From Knoxdaviesia capensis (Eukaryota; Ascomycota; Sordariomycetes; Microascales; Gondwanamycetaceae), in assembly GCA_001510575.1 (NCBI GenBank), contig LNGK01000004.1, positions 2,912,667-2,976,666 on the forward strand: a stretch of 64,000 nucleotides of DNA, in the 5' to 3' direction. Position numbers and translations under genes: made by a program. Under the pieces are notes generated by a model. The model saw nothing but the letters and a program-made list of their open reading frames with translations. It had not been told where the DNA came from and searched no databases. This document shows positions 20,845 through 32,744 of the stretch, in pieces (within the stretch, counting starts at the first letter, position 1; each line of letters opens with the position of its first letter).

Positions 20845-22817
20845 ACTGTTTGTTTGTTCCACCAAAGAAGGGGCTTCTCATCGTCCATTGCTTTCTCGTT
20901 ATCTATCTGCATGGCCTAGACAGACACCTCGCCCTGTTCCTTTTTTCTTCTGCTTCTCCGTATTCCTCTCTCTTGCCGTCTCTCTCTGTTTCTATGGCTC
21001 TTTATCTCTATCACCTACCCCTTTCCCTCCCCTTCACTACACACGCTCTCTATTCATTTGGCCCCGTTGCTCTTTCGTCTCTTTGGAACTGGCCCCCGTT
21101 TCGAAGGTTTGATTTCGTCATGACTTAAAGATAAACGCTCTCGTTCGTTTTTAGAGCCAACCAAAACTGCTGCACTGCCATTTCTCCACCATTTCCCAAT
21201 CATTATCCACGAACTAAATGTTTCCGTTTTTTATTATTTTTTTCTTTCCCGGTGTTGTGTGTGTGCCTTCTTTTTTGTCTCTCTGCCTTGTTAAAAATGG
21301 TATTTCAACAGTATAAAATGTCTTGTGTTCCTCCTTCGCCTCCGTCTCTCGTTTTGGGGTTTTCGCGAAACGGTTACGGCGAGATTGAAGGGGATTTAAT
21401 TGGTGGAAACGGATTCCGCATTTTTCATATGCTAGCTTTTGCCTGTCTTTTCGAGCTGGTTGTTTTCATCTCTCATCTTGCCGTTTTCCAATTGACTTTG
21501 GGGTTTCCTTTTTTTCTCTTTTTTCCCTTGGTATCTTCCTCTCTACAATTTCTTTAATATCTTTTGTCCTCCACCTCGCCTCTCTGTCTACGCCGATAAC
21601 CGCCTCATCTCCTCCGAAGGGCTCTGTTCTTCACCAGACAGGGTTACTGATTCTAGAGAGATACCCCGGCCCTGCCTTATATATTGATGAACCAAGCTTC
21701 TTACACACGGGTGGATTTTCATGGTGCTCGTTCGATTCTGCTAGAGTGATGTTCAACCGAGACATTGGTCTTCCATCGAAGCGGTGACATGATGAATTGC
21801 TTCTTGGTATTGTCCTTGGCCATTGACTTGTCCACGACTATGCTGAGCCGATGCAGGAGGTGTTGGATATTTCTTTCTTCGTCTTCGGTTTACTCGCAGT
21901 GTCCGCCGGCTTTTGGCAGTTGTGGATGATCCCTGATACAAATATATGCTTCACTCTCCTCGCCCTCACGCTCTTTTTCTCTCTCTTCCCGTTGTTTTTT
22001 TCCCCCTTTTCTTTTTTTTCTTGGAGTACAGGATGGATTAGTTTTTTTTTGTGCTTTTGACTTGTTTATTCTATGCGTCCCTAGGAGTTTCATTTCCATA
22101 TATATATGTACTGTTTCTCTTGGTTCCTTCTGCTCTCGTTTTCTGTCTTCCTGTTGAAATGCCTTCCCTTCCCAAGCAAGCCTTTAGAGTGTACACCTTG
22201 CTAGTTCTATAACAATGACCAGAAACGCCAGAAACTGCTGTGTTTTGTACTCGATTGCCCCACGAAACCCAGTACCGCACAGATACGGACGTGTGTGATA
22301 AGTCGTGGCATGTAAATGGAAGGTGTATGTATATATGTATTATTGTATCGTATTTTCTTTGGGTTTCTGTATATCACCGCCAACACGGATGTCCCGGCCC
22401 TGACACCAACCACCCACACCGGAAACAAGATACCGAAGGAAAAGAAAAAAAAATCATTTCGTTACAAGGCATGTATAAAAAAAGGGGGACGTTCCAAAAC
22501 ACAAGAGACAAAAAACGGAGGCAAGAGAACAGGCGAACCAGACGCCTGCTTCTTTTTTGGAAAGGGAACCAACGAGGGAGGAGAAAAAACAACCCCCCAG
22601 AGAAGCACACCAGAATTGTGGTGAAGACTGAAAAGAGAATGCCGGGAGGGCTTCCAGGCCATCCGGGAAGGGCCCTCCTTTGGTGCAGGTATACGGCTCT
22701 CCCGGTGTGACAACAGTGTCTCGTTGAGGCCTGTTGGAGGGGAAGAGAGAAGATTGCCGGAGAGAGGGCGAGCGAGGGCGTGGAGAAGAAGGAGAAGAAA
22801 AAAGAAACAGGACAGGA
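20845..22817. other. Convergent intergenic region (casein kinase and ERP1-like 3' ends)
   Basis: About 2 kb between facing stop codons. It is T-rich near the kinase and purine-rich near the p24 gene, as expected for two 3' UTRs. Short frames occur but none has conserved content. Confidence 0.65.
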
Positions 22818-23704
22818 TTATGTGAGCTTCTGCTTGATGAAGAACGAGCGCAGGTGCGAGAGTTGCCAGGCGCAGGTGATGCCGAGAATGACGACCTGGA
22901 TGACCATCCAGCGCACAACACGCGAGTTTGTCGACTCGGACTGGTCGCGGAACTCGGCCTCGCGTTCCTGGATTTGGGGAGAGAGAAGATACTGTCAGAA
23001 GATACGTTCGACGAACCACGAAGAAGTGACGGAAGAAGAGAGACAAACGACGAAAGAAACTTACACGCTGGAACACCTGCTCACGGCGCACATCCTGCAG
23101 GCGCATATTCAGGTCGCGCACGCGAGCGGCAATATCATCGAGCTTGCCCTTGTTCTTGCTGTCAAGGTCGGACGTCTCGCCAATGGCCAGGTCCAGCGTC
23201 AGCCGCACGCCGCCGTTGGGGTTGTCGAGGCTGATCCAGCCGGAGCGGCCGCTGGTCGACGACGGCGTGAAGCAGATGCGGTGGTCGCCGGCGTCCGACG
23301 TGGTCAGCGTGAAGCGGCCGTTGGACGCGCCGCGGCTCGAGTACACGCGGTGGTTGTTGTCGAAGACCTCCTGTTGATGGGGGGACACAGAGTTAGTTTG
23401 CTGTCGGCTGCTTTTGGGTTATAAGAGATGGATATAGGGAGCTGTGTATGTGTGCCGGTGTGTCGGTGTCGGTGTGCGCGGGGACGCTGGGGGACCGTAC
23501 CTCCACCGTGATGAACACGTTCAGACCGAGATGCGCCTCCCAGATGCCCTTGCGGTCGTCGTACTCCTCGGCCACGTAGTTTCCAACCACGAGCGTGCCC
23601 TTGGGCAGCTCCTCGAGGAAGCACTTGGGCGCGGTGCCGTCGATGTAGAAGTACAACGCCTGAGCTACCGAGCTCAGGGCCAACAGGCCGAAGAAGGGCT
23701 TCAT
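22818..23704 (-). CDS. ERP1: p24 family cargo receptor, alpha subfamily (ERP1-like, emp24/gp25L)
   Basis: Three exons on the minus strand (23704-23501, 23370-23065, 22967-22818) with introns of 130 and 97 nt encode 219 aa, the usual p24 length. The signal peptide is MKPFFGLLALSSVAQA (1-16), and the mature start LYFYIDG matches p24-alpha proteins such as TMED9. The GOLD domain holds the conserved Cys28 and Cys101. A coiled coil (RDLNMRLQDVRREQ) precedes the ERE...STNSRV stretch, a transmembrane helix at about 190-208 and a short cytosolic tail with FF at 212-213 (COPII) and Lys215/Lys217 (COPI-like). p24 proteins cycle between ER and Golgi and select cargo such as GPI-anchored proteins. An in-frame ATG farther upstream (near 23,776) would destroy the signal peptide, so the start at 23,704 is preferred. 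It is divergent from SWC4. Confidence 0.9.
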
Positions 23705-24656
23705 CGTAGGGGACCGGGAGAGAGGCAATTGAATGGAATGAGATAGGCGGAGGTAGATTCTGGAGATTTTCGTCAATTGATGAACAAGGTCGTGGGTCTC
23801 GTCTCGTCGAGTATCGCGTTGGAAGATAAAAAGGAGAGAGGGTGAGAAGCTCTATACGAAGACACCAAAAACAGAAAGTCAAGATCTAATTGAGATTGGA
23901 AAAACGACCCCTAGACATTAAGTAAGCTTCCAGCAACAAGTAACGATGACTGAAGAAGGAGAAGAACGGACAAAAGCGAAAAACGAAGAAAAGAAAAAGA
24001 GGGTCGAGGGATGTCGTTCGTGATGCGTGAATCTGAGATCTGGAGACGGATAATCATAATATGTGGACTTTCACTTTCACCCCTTTGGCCGTCTCTTCCT
24101 TTTTTTCAGGGAAGCTGCCACGTCTTTCCTTAAAAAATCTGTGTGGGAAAAACCGTGGCAAATAAAAAAACGCGAAATGCATGGGCAAGGGGCTGCCAGC
24201 TGGTGACAGCTGGCGGCAGCTGAGAGCTCCGTTTAGGTAAGGCCTGACTTAACGAACTGTCTCTCTTTCTTTTTCTTCCATCACGGCCTCATTTATTTTT
24301 CTTCCTAGCAACATCACTACCAACGCCGTTGTTTTGACCCCCTCATCATCGCATCTCGACGTTTCTTCTCATCTGTTGTTTTGTGTGGTCTCATCGAACT
24401 AGGGTTGCATTTTCATTTTCATATCAATATTTGTTTATTTCGATTTCCGGCTCTCATATTCACCAGTGCACGCACTCCGCTCGAATTTCGTATATATACA
24501 AACGACTTTTTTTTACTCGACCATCTTTGCAATATTGCTATTTTCTTCCCTCTTTCTACACACCCCTTTCTATCCGTAGACCCCCCCAATACCAACCGAA
24601 CCTTTGCTTTTCCCCTTTCCGGATCGCGGCCGTCTGGCCCAGTCCCCGATTCAGCC
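23705..24656. other. Divergent promoter region between ERP1-like and SWC4 genes
   Basis: About 950 bp without a gene. The left half is purine-rich on the plus strand and the right half pyrimidine-rich, consistent with leaders running outward in both directions. The CAGCTG triplet cluster lies near its middle. Confidence 0.7.
24197..24222. promoter_or_regulatory. Three CAGCTG sites at exact 10 bp intervals in the ERP1/SWC4 divergent promoter
   Basis: CAGCTG occurs at 24,197, 24,207 and 24,217, i.e. at one helical turn each, inside an imperfect dyad (GCTGCCAGCTG facing CAGCTGGCGGCAGC). The 11-mer CAGCTGGCGGC is shared with the AFG1/NUP133 promoter. A dimeric or multimeric bHLH-type factor is a plausible binder; that is inference. 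Confidence 0.5.
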
Positions 24657-26699
24657 ATGACGTCCTCCGATCTGCGGGATGTATTGAATCTCCCGTCCGA
24701 TTCGGCGGCCGGGCCACGAGTGCCCAAGAAATCCAAATCCGCCGTGTCGCGCCCGAACCTGAAGGGCTTGGCACGCGAAGTGCAGAGTCTAGGAGGCGAC
24801 AACCCCATCGCCATTGTGCCGCAAGTGCCGACCTTCAAGAAACGACGCGCCGCCTCCCGTAAACCTGCGGCGCGGTGGGAGCTTCGGACCTTCAAGAACT
24901 CGGCTCGTGATGACCAGACGCTGGTGCTTCGCCATTGGCGGCGGAAGCCCGATACTGCTGATGCTGCCGGTGGGGCCCCCTCGTCGACCTCGGCTGTCGG
25001 CGGGTCCTCCGGTGGCGTCGGCAGTGGTACAGACGTCGACATGGCGGATGCGGCTGGTGAACAGCCCAGTGTCCAGATAAAACCCGAACCTGAAGATTCC
25101 GCATTCGCCAAGTTCAATGTGCGAGTGGCCGTGCCCCAATACAACGACGACCAGTACCGAATGAACCTCCGAAGCGAAGACTGGACGAAAGAAGAGACCG
25201 ATTACCTGCTCGAGCTGGTCACCGACTTCGATTTGCGCTGGCCCATCATCTGGGACCGCTACGACTACATCCCCGCGAGCATCAACGGCGAGACTACGGC
25301 CGATGGAGAGAGTAAGGCTATCATCCCTGCGACCAAGCCGCGCTCGATGGAGGATCTCAAGGCGCGATACTACGAAGTGGCCGCGAAGATGATGGCGGTG
25401 CAGAAGCCTGTGCAGTACATGACCCAGCCCGAACACTCGCTGTACGCGCTGATGGCCAACTTCAACCCGGACCAGGAGCGTCTGCGCAAGGAGTTTGCCA
25501 TCAAGGCCATGTCGCGGTCCCGCGAAGAAGCTCGTGACGAGGAGTGTCTCCTGCTTGAAGTCAAGAGAATCCTTGCGCGGAACGAGCGCTTTAACGAAGA
25601 ACGCCGCGAACTGTACAACCGTCTCGACTACCCGCACACCGACCACCAGGACATCAGCTCGTTTAAGACCAGTGCTGGCCTGCACACGCTTCTGCAGAAT
25701 CTGATGAACGCCGATAAGTCTAAGAAACGCAAATCGATTACCGGAGGCCTGGACGGCGTTGCCACTCCGACTACCGCTGGCCCCACCAGTGCCGGAGCCG
25801 GTCCGTCGTCGGCGACTGGCCCTGGTGGAGCTGCTGCAGCGGCTGGCTCGTCCGCTGTGACGGCCACCCCTACGTCTGCTACCGCCCACGAAACATCTGC
25901 TTCGCGGCGGGAGAGTCTGGCCGGTGGTCACCGTCGCGACTCGATGTCCGTGGCCGCGGGTGCTGGAGCTGGGGTTGCGCAAACCCCCACCACCGGCGCT
26001 GCGGCCAAGAAGGGCATAGCAGCGGCGGCGGCGGCACAAGAGCGCAAGAAGCTGAACGACCTGGAAATGGCAGTGTACGGTGTATCGTACCACGACCGGC
26101 TCACATCTGGCGCGTCCTTCCGAACCGAGCGGTCCAACAAGTTGTTCGCGAACAAGTCGCACCAGCAGCAGCTGCGTATTACGAACGTGCTCAACGAGTT
26201 GGACGTTCCGGCGCGGCTGACCATGCCGACGGCGGCGGTTACATCGCAATACGAACGCCTACTACAGACCGTCACCACCCTGCTGGACTGCCGCAAGACG
26301 ATTGACAAGTTTGATGCGGAGATCAAGATTGAGATGGCGAAGAAGGCTGAGTTGGAGAAGCTGAACCCGTCGCCGCCCAAGGCTGCTACTGCTGCTGCTG
26401 CTTCAACGGCGGCGGCAGCTCCTACGGCGACCGACGATGCATCAAGCGGTGCTGCGGCGGCTGCGGCTGCTACGGGCGGTGACGCCTCGGCGACCACCGA
26501 GTCGGCACCGAAGACCAAAGTGGAGGACGACCCTGCGGGAGATGACGTCAAGAGTGTTCCGGCGGGCGGAGACGAAGCCACGGCTTCCGGTACTGCTTCG
26601 GCGTCCGCGGCAGCAGCAGCAGCAGTGGCTGCGCACAAGCGCAGTGCCAGCGTGCTGAGCACAGTTAGTGATAAGAGCTCTAAGCGGCAGAAGAAGTAG
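24657..26699 (+). CDS. SWC4: SWC4 / DMAP1 homologue (SWR1 and NuA4 complex subunit)
   Basis: An intronless frame of 680 aa starts at ATG 24,657 (MTSSDLRDVLNLP) and ends with TAG at 26,697-26,699. The N-terminus contains the Swc4/DMAP1 block with KLARWEL-like ARWELRTFKNSAR. A SANT/Myb-like domain follows from about residue 172 (EDWTKEETDYLLELV, Trp176). The conserved RSMEDLKARYYEV and the NPDQERLRKEF region come next. The C-terminal third is Ala/Thr/Ser-rich low complexity ending in a basic KSSKRQKK. Swc4 is shared by the SWR1 remodeller, which deposits H2A.Z, and the NuA4 acetyltransferase, and it is essential in yeast. The low-complexity tail makes the protein longer than yeast Swc4. The gene looks intact. 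Confidence 0.92.
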   Translation: MTSSDLRDVLNLPSDSAAGPRVPKKSKSAVSRPNLKGLAREVQSLGGDNPIAIVPQVPTFKKRRAASRKPAARWELRTFKNSARDDQTLVLRHWRRKPDTADAAGGAPSSTSAVGGSSGGVGSGTDVDMADAAGEQPSVQIKPEPEDSAFAKFNVRVAVPQYNDDQYRMNLRSEDWTKEETDYLLELVTDFDLRWPIIWDRYDYIPASINGETTADGESKAIIPATKPRSMEDLKARYYEVAAKMMAVQKPVQYMTQPEHSLYALMANFNPDQERLRKEFAIKAMSRSREEARDEECLLLEVKRILARNERFNEERRELYNRLDYPHTDHQDISSFKTSAGLHTLLQNLMNADKSKKRKSITGGLDGVATPTTAGPTSAGAGPSSATGPGGAAAAAGSSAVTATPTSATAHETSASRRESLAGGHRRDSMSVAAGAGAGVAQTPTTGAAAKKGIAAAAAAQERKKLNDLEMAVYGVSYHDRLTSGASFRTERSNKLFANKSHQQQLRITNVLNELDVPARLTMPTAAVTSQYERLLQTVTTLLDCRKTIDKFDAEIKIEMAKKAELEKLNPSPPKAATAAAASTAAAAPTATDDASSGAAAAAAATGGDASATTESAPKTKVEDDPAGDDVKSVPAGGDEATASGTASASAAAAAAVAAHKRSASVLSTVSDKSSKRQKK

Positions 26700-29600
26700 A
26701 TACCTAGTACCTTGTGTCTTTCTTTCCCGTTGCTGGTTGTTTTTACTGCTTACTTATTCTTTGACAGGGTTCTTGTTGCTCTTAGGGAGGTCTTCGTTTT
26801 TTCGTCTAGGTGCCGGAGTTTCGTTTTGTCTGTACGTTCGTTCAGTGGGATTATCAACCTGGAGGGGGGTTTCTGGGCGTGGGTTCTAGCGTTGTGCGTG
26901 CTGTGTTTAAGGCACACATCTGCGCAGCTTTTCTTTTATTATTACCCTATCGGCGTTTTTGCTTTTCTTTTCTCTCCGTGAGAAGACCCCAAAAATAGAA
27001 GATAAAGAGGGGAGGGGATCACGTTTCTAACCGTCTCACCTCTCCCGCTGGTCATTCCCTTCAATTTTGCAGCAAATGATTTGTTTCGACTAACATCCTT
27101 GCTGTGATTTCTCTCTCGCGTGCTTGTTTGTTGTGCCTTGGATCCCATCCCATGTGTGTACTGTATTTCTCTTTCAGATTCTGGATCCGGAGGACGCGAT
27201 GAGTGTCCAATCAGCAGCGTCTCCATTCCAGGGCCATACATATGAACCTTGCCATGTGACATCGAAGCCGCACGCATGTGTGGACTGTGATCTCTGTCTG
27301 CATGTGGGCTGGTGAAGTCCTAGCGGGGTCCTGCCAGCTTACGGACACACACACACACACACACGCCCCCGGCCCACGCCCGCGCTTACAACAAAGCCGT
27401 CCAATGGGTGGGGGAAAGAGGAGAGAAGGAAACGTGACAGACTCTCGGAACGACGCGGTGACGACATCTCCAAATCTCCACGAGACAAGACGCCAGACCC
27501 GAGTCTATTTTTAGGAGAGAGGATGCCTGGCCCTGTGTTGTGTTGGCGGGGATGTTGTGCCGGGCATGAGGGCCGTTTCTGGACATGTTCCGGGTGGGTT
27601 CGGTGGGCGTGGGGAGCCGAGATTGAAGGAGGCTCGGTCGGCGGTCGGGGGAGTCGTGGTACTGGCTGGCGATGTGGAGAGACACTGATGAGCCCACCGT
27701 CGTGGTGTACTACTTGGATGCCTCTCCAACGGATATGGACACGACTTACACAGACTCTACATGCTACACGTGATGCCCACCGAGCCCGATTATGAGTGAA
27801 GCCCAGCCGGCCGGGCTCCCGAGTCCGTGCCGATACTCTGACCACGATCCCGGAAGTTCAAACAACCGTGCCGTCTCCCCCAGACCGCATCTCTCGCTAA
27901 TGTGATATCTGGCACAAGCGTCTCGCTCAGGACCTACCCGTCATTTCCAAGTCCCTCGCTCCGGTTCCCCCCGGTCCCAAAACTGCGTCCAGCACCTGTT
28001 TCTCCCTCTCTCTCACAGAGCCGCGGCTAGCACAACCACGTCGTACATATAGTAATACACACAGGTCATTTTACTTCTAGTAACAAAGGACCAGAAGGCC
28101 TGCGCGCTTGGCCCGCGGTCTCTGGTTGGTGGACGCCCCGTCGCAGCCTAACACGCAACAACAGCGAGCGGCCACGCAGGCCGCCGCACGGAGGGCATGC
28201 GCGCCTGGCTGGCGGACTCTGGTTGGCTGGCCACAGAACCACGTCGGGCAAGCAGGTGCGGAACCTGTACTGACTGCTGCCCACCCCCGCGGCTAAACGA
28301 TTGGCTGGCCGGAGTCCAGCGTGTGTCGACGACAAACACACATATGCACCCTGGGTGCTGGGGGAGGGAACACATGTCGAGAACCGTAGACGCCACGCCA
28401 GGGTCCGTCCTGTCCGTTTTCGGTCTGGCCGCCCGGCCGATTCTTCACCAGAGAGCCCTTGGGTTTGGGACGTGGGAGTGGGAGGGGCCCCACCGACTTA
28501 CAGTTTGCATGATTGCGACGGAGGGGGGGGCGTGTGAAGTGTGCGTGGATGTGTGCATATGTGTGTGTGAAACATGCAGTGCAGTTCCTCTCCAACCCCG
28601 GTCTAGGACCACCGGCCCCGGCAGATGTGACGGGGATGGCGATAGGGCAGATGAGAAAGGGGGCGGCTTCAAGTGTGATGGCGCCGTGCTCTGGAGAACA
28701 TGCAAACGCGGGCTGGTGCAATGGGTCTGAGTCACGAGAGAGGTTTGTTTCCAGTGGGACACACACACCCCCACACCACACAAACACACACACATCGGGG
28801 CCGTTATCCCCACCCGGCGAGATTTCTCACTCAGACAACACCCAAACATGAATCTCAGTGTTTTGGCGGTCCCCCCATGAAAACAAAACCCGAACTCGAC
28901 CGTTTCAAAGAGAGAAAAAGAAAGTGCCCAAAACGTGATAACGAGCAATCTTAAGCGGCAACGTTTTTTAACGTTTGTCGTTACCTCCCCCCGCCCTAAA
29001 AAAATTAGGGGCGCTTACACCCAAGCGCTTAGCCGGGCGTGCGCCAATCTCATTGGAGGAAGGAACCTTTTCTGCATCGCGCCTGCCCTTTCGAAACTTT
29101 CCATCCCCACCACGGGAACACCTGGAAAAGCGCCATTCAAGAAAACACAACAAGTATTATGTGTGTGCAGTCGTAAGGAAAAAAAATAGAAGGACCGCGT
29201 ATATGCATTTCGAGGTTTAGACTTCAGGTTTAATGCCCTTGAGCAGCAGATGGGGAAAGACAAGCGACGTGTTGCGTGTTGTGTTGGAGGTTTTGTTACC
29301 CACACAAAATACGCCCGTGAACGGGACCCACAATTTCTTTTGAACAGGTTTCTATTAATAGCCCTGCACATCGGCGGTCGCTGATTGGCCGGCGCTTCGG
29401 TGAGCAGCACCACACACTTCACAACGACAACGACAAACGCTCTACGAGGGAACAAGAAAGGAAGAAGAGCCAGAGAGCTGGACACAATAAGCGGCTGACG
29501 GTGAGGACAGAAGATCATTGCCAAAAGTACGGAGGCAAGAGGATCATCTTCTCGGTCAATTTCTTTTTCGGACGCTGGCAAAGTGATGTGTAAAAACTCG

Positions 29601-32379
29601 CTGACAGTTGGGGGACTCCGGGAATGGAACGTGCGGGCTTTTTGGGCTGAAGGCCTCGTTTTGACGTCAGGATCTCTGGGCGTTCTGGCATATAAGATCA
29701 GAGGGTGGTTTGGGTGCGTGCTGGGAGCAGTGCAAAGGAGCCCGGGAGGCCGCGGGCTTCTGTATATAGATTTGACGGAGGGCAGAGCTGTGTCTGACGG
29801 GTGCGTCCAACCTGACGAGACAGGACATACAGGCCCCCAAAATACGCAAAAAGGCATGATTCACAGGGCTGAGCTGAGGACTGGACCGAACAGGAACAAA
29901 AAGGCGAGTGCTGGAGTCACCTCAAGGTGACACCAGGAAGATCCCAATCTGCAGCTCAGGATACAAATATAGTCATAGCTACATCGCAGCCCGTTTTCCC
30001 AACCCACCCCCGGCAGCCCCCGGTGTTTCTGCGGCCCTCGATGGATGATGGCCGTCAACATCCCTCCCCCCTCCCCCATTCCCAAAGCCCAGCGTCTATT
30101 TCCAGACCCAAACACGCACGTCGTTGGCTGAGGTGCCATCTCCGATTGTGACAAGATTGCAGAACTCAAAACCCAGCTCCTCCTTCCTCTCCCCCCATGT
30201 CCCGGGCCCCGTGCCGTGCCGACTAATAATAGGCCCCCCCCCCTGGTCACTACTGATTCGGGCCAAGCTTGGGGGAAGGAAACTAACAGCAGCTGTAATG
30301 TATGTATCTACAACAACATATGCATGCTCTTGATTTTCCCTCCTCCGGGGTCACGGTAGCGGGGAGGGGACCCAACCGAGAGATGCTGGGGAGATAAAAA
30401 TAGACGCGAAATCTTCAACTCCCTGCCATGATGGTGGAATGACGACCAACAGGTGCTATCTACGGACAATCCCAACCCAACATAAGAAGAACAGCCCAAG
30501 CTGGACGTCCAGACATACATCCCTAGACCGCGATTGTGGGCAATCTGCGGCTGCACATCGCGGCCTCCGGGGGCGGGCGGCCGGGCCAAGCCGTGTTTCT
30601 GTAGCAGAAGAGCATAGGACGCCTGGCAACCAGGCCGCTCCTCAAGGCCCTCCCTCTACGTGACACGGGGAGTCCAGCTGGGGACTTTTACGAACTGGAG
30701 AGATATTTATAAACCCTGTCTCATCAAGTTTTGAGCATCAAAGCCTATATTAATCCTATTCCTGTTTGAGAGCGGGGGAGGCGGTTCTAAATCTGGTCTG
30801 CGGGTGTATCCCCCCCTCCCGGCCGGGCCCATCATGACGGCCTTTGCAGCCTCTTCCCGTGACCACTTCGCGGGAGGTTCCTTCTGGGAATGCCTCCTGC
30901 AGAGATTGTCCCCGTCGGGGAGGGGAGAGGGCGGCCAGAACAGGGTCTGTTCGCAGAGGCACGGGAGATGGCCAGTCTCCATGCGGCCTGGTAGGTTCTT
31001 GTCACGCAAACACACAAAGGCTGAGAACCACATGGTCGTGTTGCCACCATGCCAGTAGACCAAATTCAAGACCGGGCGGTCCTTGCTGTCGAATAGGCCG
31101 CTCGATCCTTGTTTACGACCTTGGCCCTTCACCGGACCGGGCCCATCGTGGGCGTATATAGGATAGTGTTTACCGATAGCCTCAATGAGGGGAGGGAGGG
31201 GTAGAAGTACCTGATCCGACCGCTTTCCCGTCTCTGTTTCTGGGCGCAATCTTCCGAGCCCAGCCGCGAGACTCGGGTGGTGCAACAGTGTGTTGACACC
31301 AGAGCCAGGAACACCGCCGTTTTCCTAGGGGATCGACGTACCAGCAGTAAGCGCGCACAAGTGGCACCCTTTTTATCGTTTCTGTCCGGAGTTTCTTCTC
31401 TGCCCTTTCATTATTTTTCCAAATCTCTTTTTCGAAACCACTGTTTCTTCCTAGTCTAAGAAGTCCCTGTGGTGAGGTTGCTCGGCTCGGACTGGCTCCG
31501 GCTGTCGCCGTGGCCGATCGGAGCGCCTCTTCAAGAGTTCCACATTGAGCTGTGGGAAGACAGTGCGGCGGCTGCGGCCAAAAAATAAAATAAAATAAAA
31601 TAAAAAACCTTTCCACAGTGGACCGCCATGACTGGTGTTTCGAGGTGCGGTATATTCGTATGTGCCGTGAAGGGGGGGGTTCTGGAGGCATTGGAAGCTG
31701 CGTGCTATTTCCGTTCGATCAATTGAGGCATTCAATTGTGTGCTGTATGGTGCGCGTGCGATATGGCTGGCATTTCCAACCTCCGAGTACATACACTAAC
31801 TACTGAACTGAACATCCATGATAACTGGAAGTGTCTCTCGCTATCGATGCACAAATCTACCCGCACTGATACGCTTTTAACCCCCCAAAAATTGAGTACA
31901 CGCCCCCGGCGCCAAACTTATTCCCAAAAGCCACAGCCCACCACAGCTTTGTCGACCTGCATTCTTTTTTTCCTGAGGCAACTCATGCCTCAAAAGGATG
32001 CATTCTTGCCGTGTGGCGGCTTCATGTTCTGGCCTCCCTTTCTTCCCCCCCGAAGTAATACTGGAATTCCTCTGATGCGACCATAAAGAAAAAAGAAAAA
32101 AGGAAAAAAAAAAACCGAGACACGTTCTGTGTCGGAGGCGAGCCGCATCATCAAATCAGCGTGGGATCTGCTTGGGAAGGAAAAACCCTCGATGGCGGCT
32201 TAAGTTCTTGCCTTTCGGGATAAAAATAGATTCGTGCATGCAGCACTCTCAAAATACCTCCCCTCGCGAACACTTTTAGTATTTTGCTGTTCATTGCTAT
32301 TAATCGGCTTCTAAGGTGCCTGGTGCCTGGATCCTATGTCTCAACTCTCAAGACTTTCCGCATAAAACCAATCTAGAAA
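26700..32379. other. Non-coding 5.7 kb between SWC4 and the copia element
   Basis: The first several hundred bases are T-rich and should hold the SWC4 3' UTR. The rest is GC-normal with CA and TG intact, so it is not RIP-mutated. Frames up to 280 codons (29,015-29,857 minus) exist but have no domain, no coding-like composition and no homologue I recognise. An (AC)n tract is at 27,345-27,364, and CA-rich sequence lies at 28,760-28,795. I see no gene or transposon signature. Confidence 0.55.
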
Positions 32380-32384
32380 CTCAC

Positions 32385-32727
32385 TATTGAATATTAGAAT
32401 AATTCATGTTATATTATCCTTTATATAGCCGGAAGTTCATAATAAAGAATAAGGCTACGATAAATAGCCTAGGGAATAATAATAGACGTAATATGGATTT
32501 ACGAAGAGCCTAGTATAGGAAGGGAAGCCTTAGAAGGTATTAGGGATCTAGATAGGAGGAAGCCTAGATCCTATAGGGGATAAGAAGGAAGCTTTCCCCC
32601 TATCTATTCTAGTATAGTATTTTATAGCTATTAACTACTTATCTTATTTTTTACCCCTTACTTTTATAAATAGTATTAACTATAAAGTTACGCTTCTAAT
32701 TCTAACCGCTTTTCCTATATTCGAATA
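32385..32727 (+). repeat. Copia 5' LTR
   Basis: It begins TATTGAATATTAG (TG of the canonical TG...CA end mutated to TA) and ends TTCGAATA. It aligns over its full length with the right LTR, and the differences I see are all C/T or G/A transitions. It keeps several CA/TG sites only in its outer (left) part. Confidence 0.92.
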
Positions 32728-32744
32728 GGTTATAAGCCTAGCGC
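32728..32744 (+). other. Copia primer binding site matching the 5' half of initiator tRNA-Met
   Basis: The 17 bases directly after the LTR read GGTTATAAGCCTAGCGC. With two RIP-type transitions allowed they are complementary to the anticodon arm of fungal initiator tRNA-Met, ending inside the anticodon loop. Drosophila copia and relatives are primed by such a half-tRNA. The tRNA sequence is from general knowledge, not from this window. Confidence 0.75.

Noticed and set aside
27345..27364. AC repeats considered as CRISPR-like or telomeric arrays
   Set aside because: Plain dinucleotide microsatellites; no spacers and no regular longer unit. CRISPR is not expected in a fungal genome.
29015..29857. 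280-codon open frame on the minus strand
   Set aside because: No domain, irregular composition and no convincing start context; it overlaps other equally poor frames. Long chance frames are expected in GC-normal non-coding DNA.
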